A DNA stretch of 64,000 nt, from positions 930,001-994,000 of the forward strand of contig NZ_VFNC01000001.1 of the NCBI RefSeq assembly GCF_006715395.1. Direction: 5' to 3'. A program made the translations under genes and the position numbers. This DNA comes from Streptomyces sp. SLBN-31. Its GTDB lineage: Bacteria > Actinomycetota > Actinomycetes > Streptomycetales > Streptomycetaceae. The notes under the pieces were generated by a model, which had not been told where the DNA came from, searched no databases, and worked only from the letters and a program-made list of their open reading frames with translations. Shown in pieces: positions 46,783-58,048 of the stretch (position 1 is its first letter; each line of letters begins with the position of its first letter).

Positions 46783-46938
46783 ATGCTGTTCCTGGTCGCC
46801 GCACTGATGCTCTTCGGCGCCGTGCTGGGCACCGTCGCCCACGCGCCGTTCACCTTCACCCTGGTCGCGGCCGCACTGATCGCCGCCTGGCTCGGCATCT
46901 TCGCGCTCCGCGAGCGCCACGGCCGCCGCACCCACTGA
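46783..46938 (+). CDS. Very small two-helix membrane protein
   Basis: 51-aa protein found by direct reading. Helix 1 is MLFLVAALMLFGAVLGTVAH, helix 2 is FTFTLVAAALIAAWLGIFAL, and the tail RERHGRRTH is basic and so should face the cytoplasm. ATG 46783 has a GAAGGGGG ribosome binding site at good spacing. It is followed after 38 bp by a second small membrane protein gene, and both lie downstream of the TetR operator cluster. Family not recognised. Confidence 0.7.
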   Translation: MLFLVAALMLFGAVLGTVAHAPFTFTLVAAALIAAWLGIFALRERHGRRTH

Positions 46939-46976
46939 CCCTGCCGCCCCTACGTCCTGCCGGGAGCTGACCCGTC

Positions 46977-47252
46977 ATGCAACTCACCGCCCCTGCCAAC
47001 GGCACCACCTCCGCCCCGACCCGTCGCGACGCCGACGGCATGGCCGTCGCGTCCTTCATCCTCGGCCTCGTCGGCCTGCTCGTCCTGAACGTCTTCCTGG
47101 GCCCGATCGCCATCGCCCTCGCCGGTGCGGCCCTGTGGCGCGGCACCAAGCGCCGCGGACGGGCCTTCCTCGGCCTGACCCTGGGCGTGGCCGACCTCGT
47201 GGTCCTGGCGGTCGCGATGGAGCTGTCCAACACCGTCTCCTGGAGCCTGTGA
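46977..47252 (+). CDS. Small membrane protein, DUF4190-like
   Basis: 91-aa protein. A polar N-terminus of about 20 residues is followed by two transmembrane helices: MAVASFILGLVGLLVLNVFL with the short loop GPIAIALAGAALWRGTKRRG, and AFLGLTLGVADLVVLAVAM. The AxxSxxLGxxG start of helix 1 and the small-residue loop fit DUF4190 membrane proteins. Function unknown. It is probably co-transcribed with the 51-aa gene upstream, and may read into the cysteine desulfurase gene 72 bp downstream. Confidence 0.75.
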   Translation: MQLTAPANGTTSAPTRRDADGMAVASFILGLVGLLVLNVFLGPIAIALAGAALWRGTKRRGRAFLGLTLGVADLVVLAVAMELSNTVSWSL

Positions 47253-47324
47253 GCCGCGGCGGGCACCTCCCGGGGAGCCTGGCCCCGAGGCCGGCGACAC
47301 CGGCCCCGTAGAATCGGGCCCACC

Positions 47325-48488
47325 ATGGCTTACCTCGACCACGCCGCCACGACCCCGATGCTCCCGGAGGCGGCGGAGGCACTGACCGCCCAGCTGAGCA
47401 TCACCGGCAACGCGTCCTCACTGCACGCCTCCGGCCGGCAGGCCCGCCGCACGGTCGAGGAATCCCGCGAGACCCTCGCCGAGGCACTCGGCGCCCGCCC
47501 GAGCGAGGTCGTCTTCACCTCCGGCGGCACCGAGGCCGACAACCTCGCGGTGAAGGGCCTGTACTGGTCCCGCCGCGACGCGGACCCGGCCCGCACCCGT
47601 GTCCTCGCCAGCCCCGTCGAGCACCACGCCGTCCTCGACACCGTGCACTGGCTCGGCGAACACGAGGGCGCCACCGTCGAGTACCTCCCCGTCGACTCCT
47701 ACGGCCGAGTCCACCCCGACGCCCTGCGCGAGGCCCTCGCCCGCAACCCCGAGGACGTCGCCCTGGCCACCGTGATGTGGGCCAACAACGAGATCGGCAC
47801 GGTCCTGCCGGTCCGCGAACTCGCCGACGTGGCGCAGGAGTTCGGCATTCCGCTGCACGCCGACGCCGTCCAGGCCTTCGGTCAGGTCCCCGTCGACTTC
47901 GCCGCCTCCGGCCTCGCCGCGATGACCGTCTCCGGCCACAAGATCGGCGGCCCGTACGGCATCGGCGCCCTGGTCCTGGGTCGCGAGTACACCCCCGTGC
48001 CGGTCCTGCACGGCGGCGGCCAGGAGCGCCACGTCCGCTCCGGCACCCTCGACGTCCCGGCGATCGCCTCCTTCGCCGTCGCCGGCCGCCTCGCCGCCGA
48101 GCAGCGGGAGTGGTTCGCCAACGAGATCGGCGCCCTGCGCGACAGCCTGGTCGAGGCGGTGCGTACGGCGGTGCCGGACGCCATCTACGGCGGGGACCCC
48201 GTCGACCGGCTCCCCGCCAACGCCCACTTCACCTTCCCCGGCTGCGAGGGCGACTCCTTGCTGCTGCTCCTCGACGCCCAGGGCATCGAGTGCTCCACCG
48301 GCTCCGCGTGCACCGCCGGCGTCGCCCAGCCCAGCCACGTCCTGCTGGCCACCGGCACCGACCCCGACCTGGCCCGCGGCACCCTGCGCTTCTCCCTCGG
48401 CCACACCTCCACGGAGGCCGACGTGGAAGCGGTCGCCAAGGCGATCGGCCCCGCGGTGGAGCGTGCTCGCGCCGCGGGGCTGACCTGA
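47325..48488 (+). CDS. Cysteine desulfurase (NifS/IscS family)
   Basis: 387-aa PLP enzyme that removes sulfur from cysteine as an enzyme-bound persulfide. [12 protein letters not shown] is the typical N-terminus, H101 in VEHHAVLD, the PLP lysine K206 in [10 protein letters not shown], and the active-site Cys C329 in [11 protein letters not shown] with the extended IscS-type loop. mnmA, which needs persulfide sulfur for tRNA 2-thiouridine, lies 2.5 kb downstream on the same strand. A role as its sulfur donor is therefore likely. Two minus-strand genes separate them, so they are not one transcript. Confidence 0.93.
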   Translation: MAYLDHAATTPMLPEAAEALTAQLSITGNASSLHASGRQARRTVEESRETLAEALGARPSEVVFTSGGTEADNLAVKGLYWSRRDADPARTRVLASPVEHHAVLDTVHWLGEHEGATVEYLPVDSYGRVHPDALREALARNPEDVALATVMWANNEIGTVLPVRELADVAQEFGIPLHADAVQAFGQVPVDFAASGLAAMTVSGHKIGGPYGIGALVLGREYTPVPVLHGGGQERHVRSGTLDVPAIASFAVAGRLAAEQREWFANEIGALRDSLVEAVRTAVPDAIYGGDPVDRLPANAHFTFPGCEGDSLLLLLDAQGIECSTGSACTAGVAQPSHVLLATGTDPDLARGTLRFSLGHTSTEADVEAVAKAIGPAVERARAAGLT

Positions 48489-48500
48489 GTTCCGGCCGGT

Positions 48501-50060
48501 CTAGCTGTCCGTCACCATCAGGGACGCCATCATGCCCTCGTCCTCGTGCTGCAGCAGATGGCAGTGGAGCATGTACATGTAGGTGTTGTCGGAGAAGTCC
48601 GTGAACTCCATGGCGATCTCGATGGACCCGCCGCCGACCACCTCGTAGGTGTCGAACCAGCCGAGGTCCACGCCGGTCGGATCCTCGCCGTTGATGGAGA
48701 TCAACTGGTAGGGCACGTCGTGGAGGTGGAACGAGTGCTCCAGCTGGGTGCCGTTCTTGATCGTCCAGATCTCCCTGGCGCCCAGCGTGGTGCTGATCAT
48801 CGCCATGGACGACATGCTCGTCCCCGCCGACCCGTTGATCGTCATGGTCGTGCCGCTCTGGCCGAGCGTGATGGTCCGGGCGGTGAAGTCGCCGGTGTCG
48901 TACCGGTCGATGGTGTTGAGCGAGTTCGGCAGGTCGTCCGGGGTGTCGGTGCCGGACGCGGTGATCGCCAGCACGTCGTAGGTGCCGCTGCCGCCGCGCA
49001 CCCAGCCGGTGGTGACGACCGCCTGGAGCGTGACCGCGTCCGACAGGTCCAGCACGAACTCCGCGCGGGCGCCGGCCACCAGCCGGATGCTGTCCACCTC
49101 GGTGGCCGCGGTGAGATAGCCCTGGTCGGTGGCGATCTGGTTCAGCGTGCCGCCGTCGCCGCGCTGGATGGTGATGATGTCCGACGGCGAGGCGTTGAGG
49201 CACCGGAACCGGGTGCGGGTCTTCGTCGCAGTGAACGTCAGCGTGGTGTCGTCGACGTTCGTGCCGTTCAGCAGCAGCGGGAAGCTCAGAGCGCTGCTCA
49301 GGTAGCCGGTGAGGTTGTACTTGAGGTCGCCACCGCTGTCGGTGGCCAGGCTCTGGAAGATGAGCGGGATGTCGTCGGTGCCGTAGGTGCTGGGCAGGTC
49401 GGCGGAGGCGGTGGAGCCGTCCTCCACGATGATCATGCCGGCCAGGCCGTGCACCGCCTGCTTCGCCGTGGTGCCAAGGGCGTGCGGGTGGTACCAGAGG
49501 GTCTTGGCCTCGTCCTTGACCGTGAACGTCGGGGACCAGGTCTCCCCGTCGGCGAAGGCGACCTGGGGGCCGCCGTCCATCTTGGCCGGGACGTGCGCGC
49601 CGTGGAAGTGGACGGTGGTGTCCTCACCCAGGCTGTTGGTGATGTCCAGCAGGACCGTGTCGCCCTTGGTCCACTTCATGGTGGGGCCGAGGAAGGACTG
49701 GTTGTAGCCCATCGTGTCGCTGGTGACCCCGGAGAGGACCTCCGCGGTGCCGGTCTTCGCCTCCAGAGTGAAGGTGGTGGTGCCGTCGGATGTGGTGCCC
49801 TCCAGAAGGTCCGGGACGGTGAGGGTGGCGGTTGCGGTCGCCGCGCTCGCCCTGTTCTTCCCCGCCTCGGTCAGCAGGGAGAGGGCGCCGCCCGCCCCCG
49901 CGACCGCCCCGAGTCCCACCCCGGCCATGCCGCCGAGGAACCTGCGCCGGTGCATGCCCTTGCCGCCGGCGGCCCGGCCGGCCTTGGTGTGCCTGGTCTT
50001 CTTCTCGCTCCTGCTGCCCGTGTCGCTCGTGCGGCGATCGGGCTCGGTGATGTCAGCCAT
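48501..50060 (-). CDS. Multicopper oxidase (CueO/bilirubin oxidase-like), Tat-exported
   Basis: 519-aa copper oxidase. An N-terminal extension of about 35 residues precedes a twin-arginine signal (MHRRRFLGGMAGVGLGAVAG). Copper sites are complete: HFHGAH (151-156), WYHPH (189-193), HSFHLHD (about 442-448) and HCHLLQHEDEGMM at the C-terminus, where Met is the axial type-1 ligand. Three cupredoxin domains fit the length. It would oxidise phenolic or metal substrates, or Cu(I), outside the cell with oxygen. ATG 50060 is the first of two plausible starts; the internal ATG at 49955 gives a more standard Tat signal. It converges on the cysteine desulfurase gene, 12 bp apart. Confidence 0.9.
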   Translation of the reverse strand: MADITEPDRRTSDTGSRSEKKTRHTKAGRAAGGKGMHRRRFLGGMAGVGLGAVAGAGGALSLLTEAGKNRASAATATATLTVPDLLEGTTSDGTTTFTLEAKTGTAEVLSGVTSDTMGYNQSFLGPTMKWTKGDTVLLDITNSLGEDTTVHFHGAHVPAKMDGGPQVAFADGETWSPTFTVKDEAKTLWYHPHALGTTAKQAVHGLAGMIIVEDGSTASADLPSTYGTDDIPLIFQSLATDSGGDLKYNLTGYLSSALSFPLLLNGTNVDDTTLTFTATKTRTRFRCLNASPSDIITIQRGDGGTLNQIATDQGYLTAATEVDSIRLVAGARAEFVLDLSDAVTLQAVVTTGWVRGGSGTYDVLAITASGTDTPDDLPNSLNTIDRYDTGDFTARTITLGQSGTTMTINGSAGTSMSSMAMISTTLGAREIWTIKNGTQLEHSFHLHDVPYQLISINGEDPTGVDLGWFDTYEVVGGGSIEIAMEFTDFSDNTYMYMLHCHLLQHEDEGMMASLMVTDS

Positions 50061-50264
50061 GGCCCGGGATGCTCGACCCGAGGGCTGTGCGGGGACTGGG
50101 CCGAAGTTGGGAGCCGGCCGCGCGGGCTGTGAACGCGCCGTGAGCGTGAGCTCGCTCAACTCACTGGAAGATACTGCCGAGTTGGTGTCATGCAGGTCAC
50201 CTCCGCCGGGCGGGACGCAACGGACACGCGGTGCACGCCCGCTACCCACAGCATCACGATTTCA

Positions 50265-50933
50265 TCACCGGCCCCGGGCCTGTCCGGCCCGCCGTACGAG
50301 ACCCATGTACCGGTCCCAGTCCCAGTACGGCCCCGGGTCGGTGTGGTCCGTCCCCGGCACCTCCACGTGCCCGATGACGTGCTCCCGGTCGACGGGTATG
50401 CCGTACCGCCCGCAGATCCCCGCCGTCAGCCGCGCCGAGGCGGCGTACATCGCGTCCGTGAAGGAGGATCTGCGTTCCACGAAACCCTCGTGCTCGATGC
50501 CGACGCTGCGTTCGTTGTACTGCCTGTTGCCCGCGTGGTACGCCACGTCCAGCTCGCGGATCATCTGGGTGATCCGCCCGTCCCGGCGGACGATGTAGTG
50601 GGCCGCGGCCTGGTGGGCGGGGTCCTGGAAGACCTTCACCGCGCTCGCGTAACCGCCCTGCGTCACATGGACGACCACCCGGTCTATCGGGTAGTCGTCC
50701 GGCCGGTCCGCCCGCCGGTAGTTCCCCGGCGAGGCCGCGATCCACCGCGCCCCCCGGAAGTCCACCGCGCCCGCCACCCGCGGCTTCTCCACGCCCGGCA
50801 GCCGCCACCACAGGTGCGACAGCTCCTCGCGCGCCAGCGCCGCGGTGCCGACGGCGGCGGCCGCCCCGCCGACGATCAGCGCGCGCCGCCCCAGCCGCCG
50901 GTCGGCGTCCCCGGACCTCTTCTGCGCCCCCAT
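50265..50933 (-). CDS. N-acetylmuramoyl-L-alanine amidase (amidase_2/PGRP type)
   Basis: 222-aa peptidoglycan amidase. The N-terminal arginine-rich signal ([20 protein letters not shown]) suggests Tat export. The amidase_2 fold supplies zinc ligands in DRVVVHVTQGG and in VIGHVEVPGTDHTDPGPYWD, with the catalytic Glu/Tyr region GNRQYNERSVGIEHEGFV. It cleaves the bond between MurNAc and the stem peptide. ATG 50933 is divergent from mnmA with a 60-bp gap. No wall-binding domain is attached. Confidence 0.9.
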   Translation of the reverse strand: MGAQKRSGDADRRLGRRALIVGGAAAAVGTAALAREELSHLWWRLPGVEKPRVAGAVDFRGARWIAASPGNYRRADRPDDYPIDRVVVHVTQGGYASAVKVFQDPAHQAAAHYIVRRDGRITQMIRELDVAYHAGNRQYNERSVGIEHEGFVERRSSFTDAMYAASARLTAGICGRYGIPVDREHVIGHVEVPGTDHTDPGPYWDWDRYMGLVRRAGQARGR

Positions 50934-50993
50934 GTGATCGTCAACGGATACTCGCGGGCTCCGGTTCCCGGACCCCCGTACCCTTGAAGGGCT

Positions 50994-52130
50994 ATGACTG
51001 ACATCCCGCAGCCCATCCGCCCCCTCCGCGTCCTCGCCGCCATGTCCGGCGGCGTGGACTCCGCCGTCGCGGCCGCCCGCGCAGCCGAGGCCGGCCACGA
51101 CGTGACCGGCGTCCACCTGGCGCTCTCCGCGAACCCGCAGTCGTTCCGCACGGGCGCGCGTGGCTGCTGCACCATCGAGGACTCGCGCGACGCCCGCCGC
51201 GCCGCCGACGTCATCGGCATCCCGTTCTACGTCTGGGACCTCGCCGACCGCTTCCGCGAGGACGTCGTCGAGGACTTCGTCGCCGAGTACGAGGCCGGCC
51301 GCACCCCGAACCCGTGCCTGCGCTGCAACGAGAAGATCAAGTTCGCCGCCCTGCTGGACAAGGCGCTGGCCCTGGGCTTCGACGCGGTCTGCACCGGCCA
51401 CTACGCCAAGGTCGTCGAACTGCCGGACGGCTCCCGCGAACTCCACCGCGCCTCCGACATGGCCAAGGACCAGTCCTACGTCCTCGGCGTGCTCGACGAG
51501 AAGCAGCTCGCCCACGCGCTCTTCCCGCTGGGCGACACGGTCACGACCAAGGACGAGATCCGCGCCGAGGCCGAGCGCCGGGGCCTCGCGGTCGCCAAGA
51601 AGCCCGACTCGCACGACATCTGCTTCATCGCCGACGGCGACACCCAGGGCTTCCTGGCGAACCGGCTCGGCAGGGCCGAGGGCGACATCGTCGACGAGTC
51701 CGGCGCCAAGATCGGCACGCACGAGGGCGCGTACGGCTTCACCATCGGCCAGCGCAAGGGCCTGCGCATCGGCACCCCGGCCCCCGACGGCAAGCCCCGC
51801 TACGTCCTCGACATCTCGCCGGTGGACAACACGGTGACGGTCGGCCCGGCCGCCGCCCTGGACGTCACGGCCCTGACCGCCGTCCGGCCCCGCTGGTGCG
51901 GCGCCGCCCCGGCCGGCCCCGGCACCTACACCGCCCAGCTGCGCGCCCACGGCGGCGAGACCGAGGTCACCGCCGAACTGGCCGACGGCGAACTGCGGGT
52001 GACCTTCACCGAGCCGGTCCGCGGCGTCGCCCCCGGCCAGGCGATCGTCCTCTACGACGACACGCGCGTGGTCGGCTCGGCGACGATCGCGACGACCACG
52101 CGCGCGAGGACGACGACCTCGGTCGGCTGA
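50994..52130 (+). CDS. mnmA: tRNA-uridine 2-sulfurtransferase
   Basis: 378-aa enzyme that makes 2-thiouridine at tRNA wobble position 34. The PP-loop [11 protein letters not shown] (residues 17-27) binds ATP, and the catalytic cysteines are C108 in TPNPCLRCN and C210 in [11 protein letters not shown], both at expected positions. TGHYAKVVE and [10 protein letters not shown] are family blocks. The C-terminal beta-barrel is complete. Sulfur probably comes from the cysteine desulfurase at 47325. The final 20 residues are Thr/Arg-rich. It converges with a hydrolase gene 4 bp away. Confidence 0.95.
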   Translation: MTDIPQPIRPLRVLAAMSGGVDSAVAAARAAEAGHDVTGVHLALSANPQSFRTGARGCCTIEDSRDARRAADVIGIPFYVWDLADRFREDVVEDFVAEYEAGRTPNPCLRCNEKIKFAALLDKALALGFDAVCTGHYAKVVELPDGSRELHRASDMAKDQSYVLGVLDEKQLAHALFPLGDTVTTKDEIRAEAERRGLAVAKKPDSHDICFIADGDTQGFLANRLGRAEGDIVDESGAKIGTHEGAYGFTIGQRKGLRIGTPAPDGKPRYVLDISPVDNTVTVGPAAALDVTALTAVRPRWCGAAPAGPGTYTAQLRAHGGETEVTAELADGELRVTFTEPVRGVAPGQAIVLYDDTRVVGSATIATTTRARTTTSVG

Positions 52131-52134
52131 CCCC

Positions 52135-52908
52135 TCAGAGGAACTCGGCCAGCGCCGGCGCGAGAACGTTCGGGTCCACCATGTGGGTCTGGCCCTCCAG
52201 TACCCGGTACGTCCCCCGGGGCACGGCTTCGGCCACCGCCCGGGCGGCCTCGCGCATCCACGCGGGGCTCGCGCCGCCCCCCAGCGACAGGACCGGCGCC
52301 TCGATCCCGGCCAGCCGGGCCTCGGGCACCAGACCGTCGCCCAGCACGGCGTCGTCGTACGCGAGGGTCGGCGCGATCTCCTCCATGCCGGGCCACATGG
52401 GGGAGTTCCGGGCGCCCTGGATCATCTGCTCGGCCAGCCCCGTCAGCCGGAGGAACAGCTCCACGGCGTCACCGCGCCGGCCCGCGCCGAGTGCCTCGTT
52501 CAGGTTCCGCGTGTACTCGGCCCGCTCCTTCGCGCCGCCCTCGTAGACGGCGTACGGCACCTCGTACACGGCGACCCGCCGCACCGGCAGCCCGCTCGCC
52601 GCAGCCTCCAGCACGAGCGCGCCGCCCGAGGAGATGCCGTACAACGACGCCTGGCCGCCCACCGCGTCGATCAGCGCCGCGAGGTCCTCCACCTCCCGGG
52701 CGACCTCGTAGGGCTGGGTGTCCCCGCTCTGCCCGCGCCCGCGTCGGTCGTACCAGACGGTGGTGAAACGCTTCGCGAGGAGCCCGGCGAGAGGGGCCAC
52801 GGTGGCGCCCGTCGACATCGCCCCGCTCACGAGGACGACCGCCGGGCCCTCGCCGGCGCGCTGGTACGCGAGGGAGGTGCCGTCGCGCGAAATGGTGTTG
52901 TTGTCCAT
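52135..52908 (-). CDS. Alpha/beta hydrolase
   Basis: 257-aa cytosolic hydrolase of the peroxidase/epoxide-hydrolase-like superfamily. The oxyanion region is VVLVSGAMSTG, followed by the conserved strand WYDRRGRGQSG. The nucleophile elbow reads YGISSGGALVLE (Ser at its centre), the acid is in APVLSLGGGASP and the His in LEGQTHMVDP. Substrate unknown. ATG 52908. It sits tail to tail with mnmA and is followed on the same strand by the DUF427 gene upstream at 52956, probably as a separate unit. Confidence 0.85.
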   Translation of the reverse strand: MDNNTISRDGTSLAYQRAGEGPAVVLVSGAMSTGATVAPLAGLLAKRFTTVWYDRRGRGQSGDTQPYEVAREVEDLAALIDAVGGQASLYGISSGGALVLEAAASGLPVRRVAVYEVPYAVYEGGAKERAEYTRNLNEALGAGRRGDAVELFLRLTGLAEQMIQGARNSPMWPGMEEIAPTLAYDDAVLGDGLVPEARLAGIEAPVLSLGGGASPAWMREAARAVAEAVPRGTYRVLEGQTHMVDPNVLAPALAEFL

Positions 52909-52955
52909 GTCTGTGGAGACTGCCCCACCGCGGCGGAATAATCGCCCTCAGACGC

Positions 52956-53279
52956 TCACGACACCTCGACTTCGTAGAAGCAGAGGTGATCCTTGATCCG
53001 CGCGACCGACGGCTTGGGATCGGGATACGACCACACCAGATCCGGCGCGTCCGGCAGCGACCAGTAGGACGCGGTGCCCTTGAACGGGCAGTAGGTGTGG
53101 GTCTCGGAGGGCTTCAGCAGGTCCAGCCGAACGTCCTCGGGGGGTATGTAGTACCGCACCGGACAGCCCGTCTCCCTGAGTATCAGAGGGCGTTCGCTCT
53201 CCGCCAGTACCTGATCGCCATGCACCACGCGCACGGGCCGGTCGCCTTGCTCGATGGTGATCGTGTGTCCTTGGGTCAT
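52956..53279 (-). CDS. DUF427 family protein
   Basis: 107-aa single-domain protein, full length for DUF427. The hallmark segments are VRVVHGDQVLAESERPLIL, PVRYYIPPEDVRLDLL, THTYCPFKGTASYWSL (with the conserved Cys) and LCFYEVEVS at the C-terminus. The fold is a small beta-barrel of unknown biochemical role, widespread in actinobacteria. ATG 53279 is chosen; the frame upstream has no similarity. It is divergent from the LOG-like gene at 53331, with only 51 bp between starts. Confidence 0.88.
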   Translation of the reverse strand: MTQGHTITIEQGDRPVRVVHGDQVLAESERPLILRETGCPVRYYIPPEDVRLDLLKPSETHTYCPFKGTASYWSLPDAPDLVWSYPDPKPSVARIKDHLCFYEVEVS

Positions 53280-53330
53280 GGAGGGAGAAGCGTTCGCGGG
53301 CCCCCGGTTCTTCCCGCGTACCGTGACCCC

Positions 53331-53870
53331 ATGCGTATCTGCGTCTTCCTCTCCGCCGCCGACCTCGACGACCGCTACACCGGACCCGCGCGCGAGTTCG
53401 CGGAACTGCTGGGCAAGGGCGGCCACACGCTCGTGTGGGGCGGCTCGGACGTCGGCCTGATGAAAGTGGTCGCCGACGGCGTGCACGCCGCGGGAGGGCG
53501 GCTGTGCGGGGTCTCCGTGGACTTCCTCGCGGCCAAGGCGCGGCCGGGCGCGGACGAGATGGTCATCGCCCGCGACCTCGCCGAGCGCAAGCGGCTGCTG
53601 CTGGAGAAGTCCGACGCGGTGGTGATCATGGTCGGCGGTACGGGCACCCTCGACGAGGCCACCGAGATCCTGGAGCTGAAGAAGCACGGCCACACCGAGA
53701 AGCCGGTGGTGCTGCTGAACACCGCGGGCTTCTACGACGGCCTCAAGGAGCAGTTCCGCCGCATGGACGACGAGGGCTTCCTGCCGCGCCCGCTGACCGA
53801 CCTGGTGTTCTTCGCGGAGGAGCCGGTGGGGGCGCTGGCGTACCTGGAGGAGAGCCAGGGCATCGAGTAG
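53331..53870 (+). CDS. LOG-family protein (lysine decarboxylase-like Rossmann fold)
   Basis: 179-aa protein of the LOG/TIGR00730 family, cytokinin riboside 5'-monophosphate phosphoribohydrolases and relatives. MRICVFLSAADLDDRYTG starts the Rossmann fold, LVWGGSDVGLMKVVADG is the nucleotide loop, and VGGTGTLDEATEIL is the PGGxGTxxE active-site motif with Val-Gly replacing Pro-Gly. ERKRLLLEKSDAVV precedes it as in the family. It would hydrolyse a nucleoside 5'-monophosphate N-glycosidic bond. ATG 53331. An SDR gene follows after 18 bp, so the two are probably co-transcribed. Confidence 0.88.
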   Translation: MRICVFLSAADLDDRYTGPAREFAELLGKGGHTLVWGGSDVGLMKVVADGVHAAGGRLCGVSVDFLAAKARPGADEMVIARDLAERKRLLLEKSDAVVIMVGGTGTLDEATEILELKKHGHTEKPVVLLNTAGFYDGLKEQFRRMDDEGFLPRPLTDLVFFAEEPVGALAYLEESQGIE

Positions 53871-53888
53871 CCGCCCGCGGGTGCGAGC

Positions 53889-54587
53889 ATGGCGGGCATG
53901 GCTACACATGTGATCACCGGGGCGGGCTCCGGCATCGGCGCGGCCGTCGCCCGCCGCCTCCACGCGCGCGGCGACGAACTGGTGCTCCACGCGCGCGACG
54001 CGGGACGCGCGAAGGAGCTGGCCGCCCGGTTTCCCGGCGCCCGGACGCTCGTGGGGGACCTCGCCGACCCGGACAAGCTGTCCTGGGCGTTCTCGCACCA
54101 GGCACTCCCGGACCGCGTGGACTCGCTGCTGCACATCGCCGGCGTGGTCGACCTCGGCCCGGTCGGCGAACTCACCCCCAAGGCCTGGCGGCACCAGCTC
54201 AACGTCAACCTGATCTCCCCGGCCGAACTGACCCGCCACTTCCTGCCCCAGCTGCGGGCCGCCCGCGGGCACGTGGTGTTCGTCAACTCCGGCGCGGGCC
54301 TGGCCGCCCACGCCGACTGGTCCGCGTACGCCGCCTCCAAGCACGGCCTCAAGGCCCTCGCCGACTCCCTGCGCCACGAGGAGCACGGCAACGGCGTCCG
54401 CGTCACCTCCGTCTACCCGGGCCGCACCGCCAGCCCGATGCAGGCCAAGGTCCACCAGCAGGAGGGCAAGGAGTACGACGCCGCCCGGTGGATCGACCCC
54501 GAGTCGGTCGCCACGACGATCCTGATGGCGGTCGACCTGCCCGAGGACGCCGAGGTCAACGACCTGACGGTGAGGCCGGGCCGGTGA
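53889..54587 (+). CDS. Short-chain dehydrogenase/reductase (SDR)
   Basis: 232-aa NAD(P)-dependent oxidoreductase. The cofactor motif THVITGAGSGIGAAVARRL is at the N-terminus, LLHIAGVVDLGPVGEL replaces the NNAG motif, and the catalytic Ser-Tyr-Lys set is in VVFVNSGAGLAA and SAYAASKHGLKAL. ATG 53889 and ATG 53898 are both possible; the second gives a start nearer the fold. The gene overlaps the following MetE-like gene by four bases (GTGA). Substrate unknown. Confidence 0.88.
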   Translation: MAGMATHVITGAGSGIGAAVARRLHARGDELVLHARDAGRAKELAARFPGARTLVGDLADPDKLSWAFSHQALPDRVDSLLHIAGVVDLGPVGELTPKAWRHQLNVNLISPAELTRHFLPQLRAARGHVVFVNSGAGLAAHADWSAYAASKHGLKALADSLRHEEHGNGVRVTSVYPGRTASPMQAKVHQQEGKEYDAARWIDPESVATTILMAVDLPEDAEVNDLTVRPGR

Positions 54588-55582
54588 CCGCGACCCTGTT
54601 CGGCCCGGCCACCGGCATCGGCTCCCTGCCCGGCGGTGACGCCCGGGAGGCCGTCAAGGCGGTCACCGGCACCTTCGAGGACTTCCCCCACCTGCCCGAG
54701 CTCCCCGCCCGCGGCCCCGGCGCGGACATGATCGGCCGCACCGCCGGGATGCTCGTCGAGCTGTACGCGCGCGTGGAGCCCAGTGGCTGGCGGCTCGGGG
54801 ACCGTCCGGGACGCGACACCAAGCGGGCGCGGTCCTGGCTCGTCGAGGACCTCGACGCCCTGGAGGAGTTCACCCAGGGCTACGAGGGCCCGCTGAAGGT
54901 GCAGGCGGTGGGCCCCTGGACGCTCGCGGCCAACCTGGAGCTGAGGAACGGCGAGGCGGCCCTCGGCGACCCCGGGGCGTGCCGGGACCTGGCCGCGTCG
55001 CTGGCCGAGGGCCTGCGCCTGCACCTGGCCGAGGTCGGCCGGCGCATCCCCGGCGCACGACTCGTCCTCCAGCTCGACGAACCGTCCCTCACCGTCGTGC
55101 TCCGCGGCCAGGTGAGGACCGCCAGCGGCTACCGCACCCACCGGGCCGTGGACCGGCAGGTCGTCGAGGCGACCCTCCGCGACGTCCTCGGGGTGCACGG
55201 CGACGGCCCCACCGTGGTCCACTCCTGCGCACCGGACGTCCCCTTCGCCCTGCTGCGAAGGGCGGGCGCGGCGGCGGTCTCCTTCGACTTCTCGCTTCTC
55301 ACCGAGCGTGACGACGACGTGATCGGCGAGGCGGTGGAAGGCGGCACCCGGCTGTTCGCCGGTGTCGTGCCGGGGACGGACGGCCCATTGTCGGACCCTG
55401 CCGGTAGCGTCATGGGTGTCAGGACGTTGTGGCGCAGGCTGGGGCTGCGGCCGGGGCTTCTCGCGGAGGCGGTCACGATCACGCCGTCGTGCGGACTCGC
55501 GGGCGCTTCCCCCGCCTACGCGCGCGGGGCGCTCGCCCACTGCGTCCGGGCGGCGAGATCCCTCGCGGACAACCCAGAGTAA
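54584..55582 (+). CDS. Methionine synthase-like protein, vitamin B12-independent (MetE C-terminal type)
   Basis: 332-aa protein corresponding to the catalytic C-terminal barrel of MetE, without the N-terminal duplicate domain. It begins ATGIGSLPGGDAREAV, has LVLQLDEPSLTVVL in the centre, and keeps zinc-ligand candidates HSC (TVVHSCAPDVPF) and the final Cys in VTITPSCGLAGAS. It may transfer a methyl group to a thiol using zinc, with the methyl donor uncertain. Such short forms are common in actinobacteria. It is translationally coupled to the SDR gene and followed after 15 bp by ligA. Confidence 0.85.
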   Translation: MTATLFGPATGIGSLPGGDAREAVKAVTGTFEDFPHLPELPARGPGADMIGRTAGMLVELYARVEPSGWRLGDRPGRDTKRARSWLVEDLDALEEFTQGYEGPLKVQAVGPWTLAANLELRNGEAALGDPGACRDLAASLAEGLRLHLAEVGRRIPGARLVLQLDEPSLTVVLRGQVRTASGYRTHRAVDRQVVEATLRDVLGVHGDGPTVVHSCAPDVPFALLRRAGAAAVSFDFSLLTERDDDVIGEAVEGGTRLFAGVVPGTDGPLSDPAGSVMGVRTLWRRLGLRPGLLAEAVTITPSCGLAGASPAYARGALAHCVRAARSLADNPE

Positions 55583-57790
<2,208 letters not shown>

Positions 57791-58048
57791 CGGTTGAAGG
57801 CCACCCGTTCGGCGCATACCAGATGCATACGGGTGGCCGGGGTCATTCGGGCAACCGTCTGCGACCGCTGCCCGTGGAAGCCTTCTGCGGCCTACTGTTG
57901 AGATGTGCGCCTGCCGTGCCCAGCTGCGGTCGGGGCATCCCCGTGCTCCTCGTGGGCAAGGGGAAGGGTTTTCCAACGCGGCGCCGTGGACGGATGTCGG
58001 GCATCGGGCCGCGTGGCGTGGGCACCGCCGGCTGTGAGAGGGACGGGA

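Noticed and set aside
48501..50060. Multicopper oxidase as a phenoxazinone synthase
   Set aside because: The length (519 aa) and HCHLLQHEDEGMM ending fit CueO/bilirubin oxidase-like enzymes, and no antibiotic biosynthesis genes are nearby.
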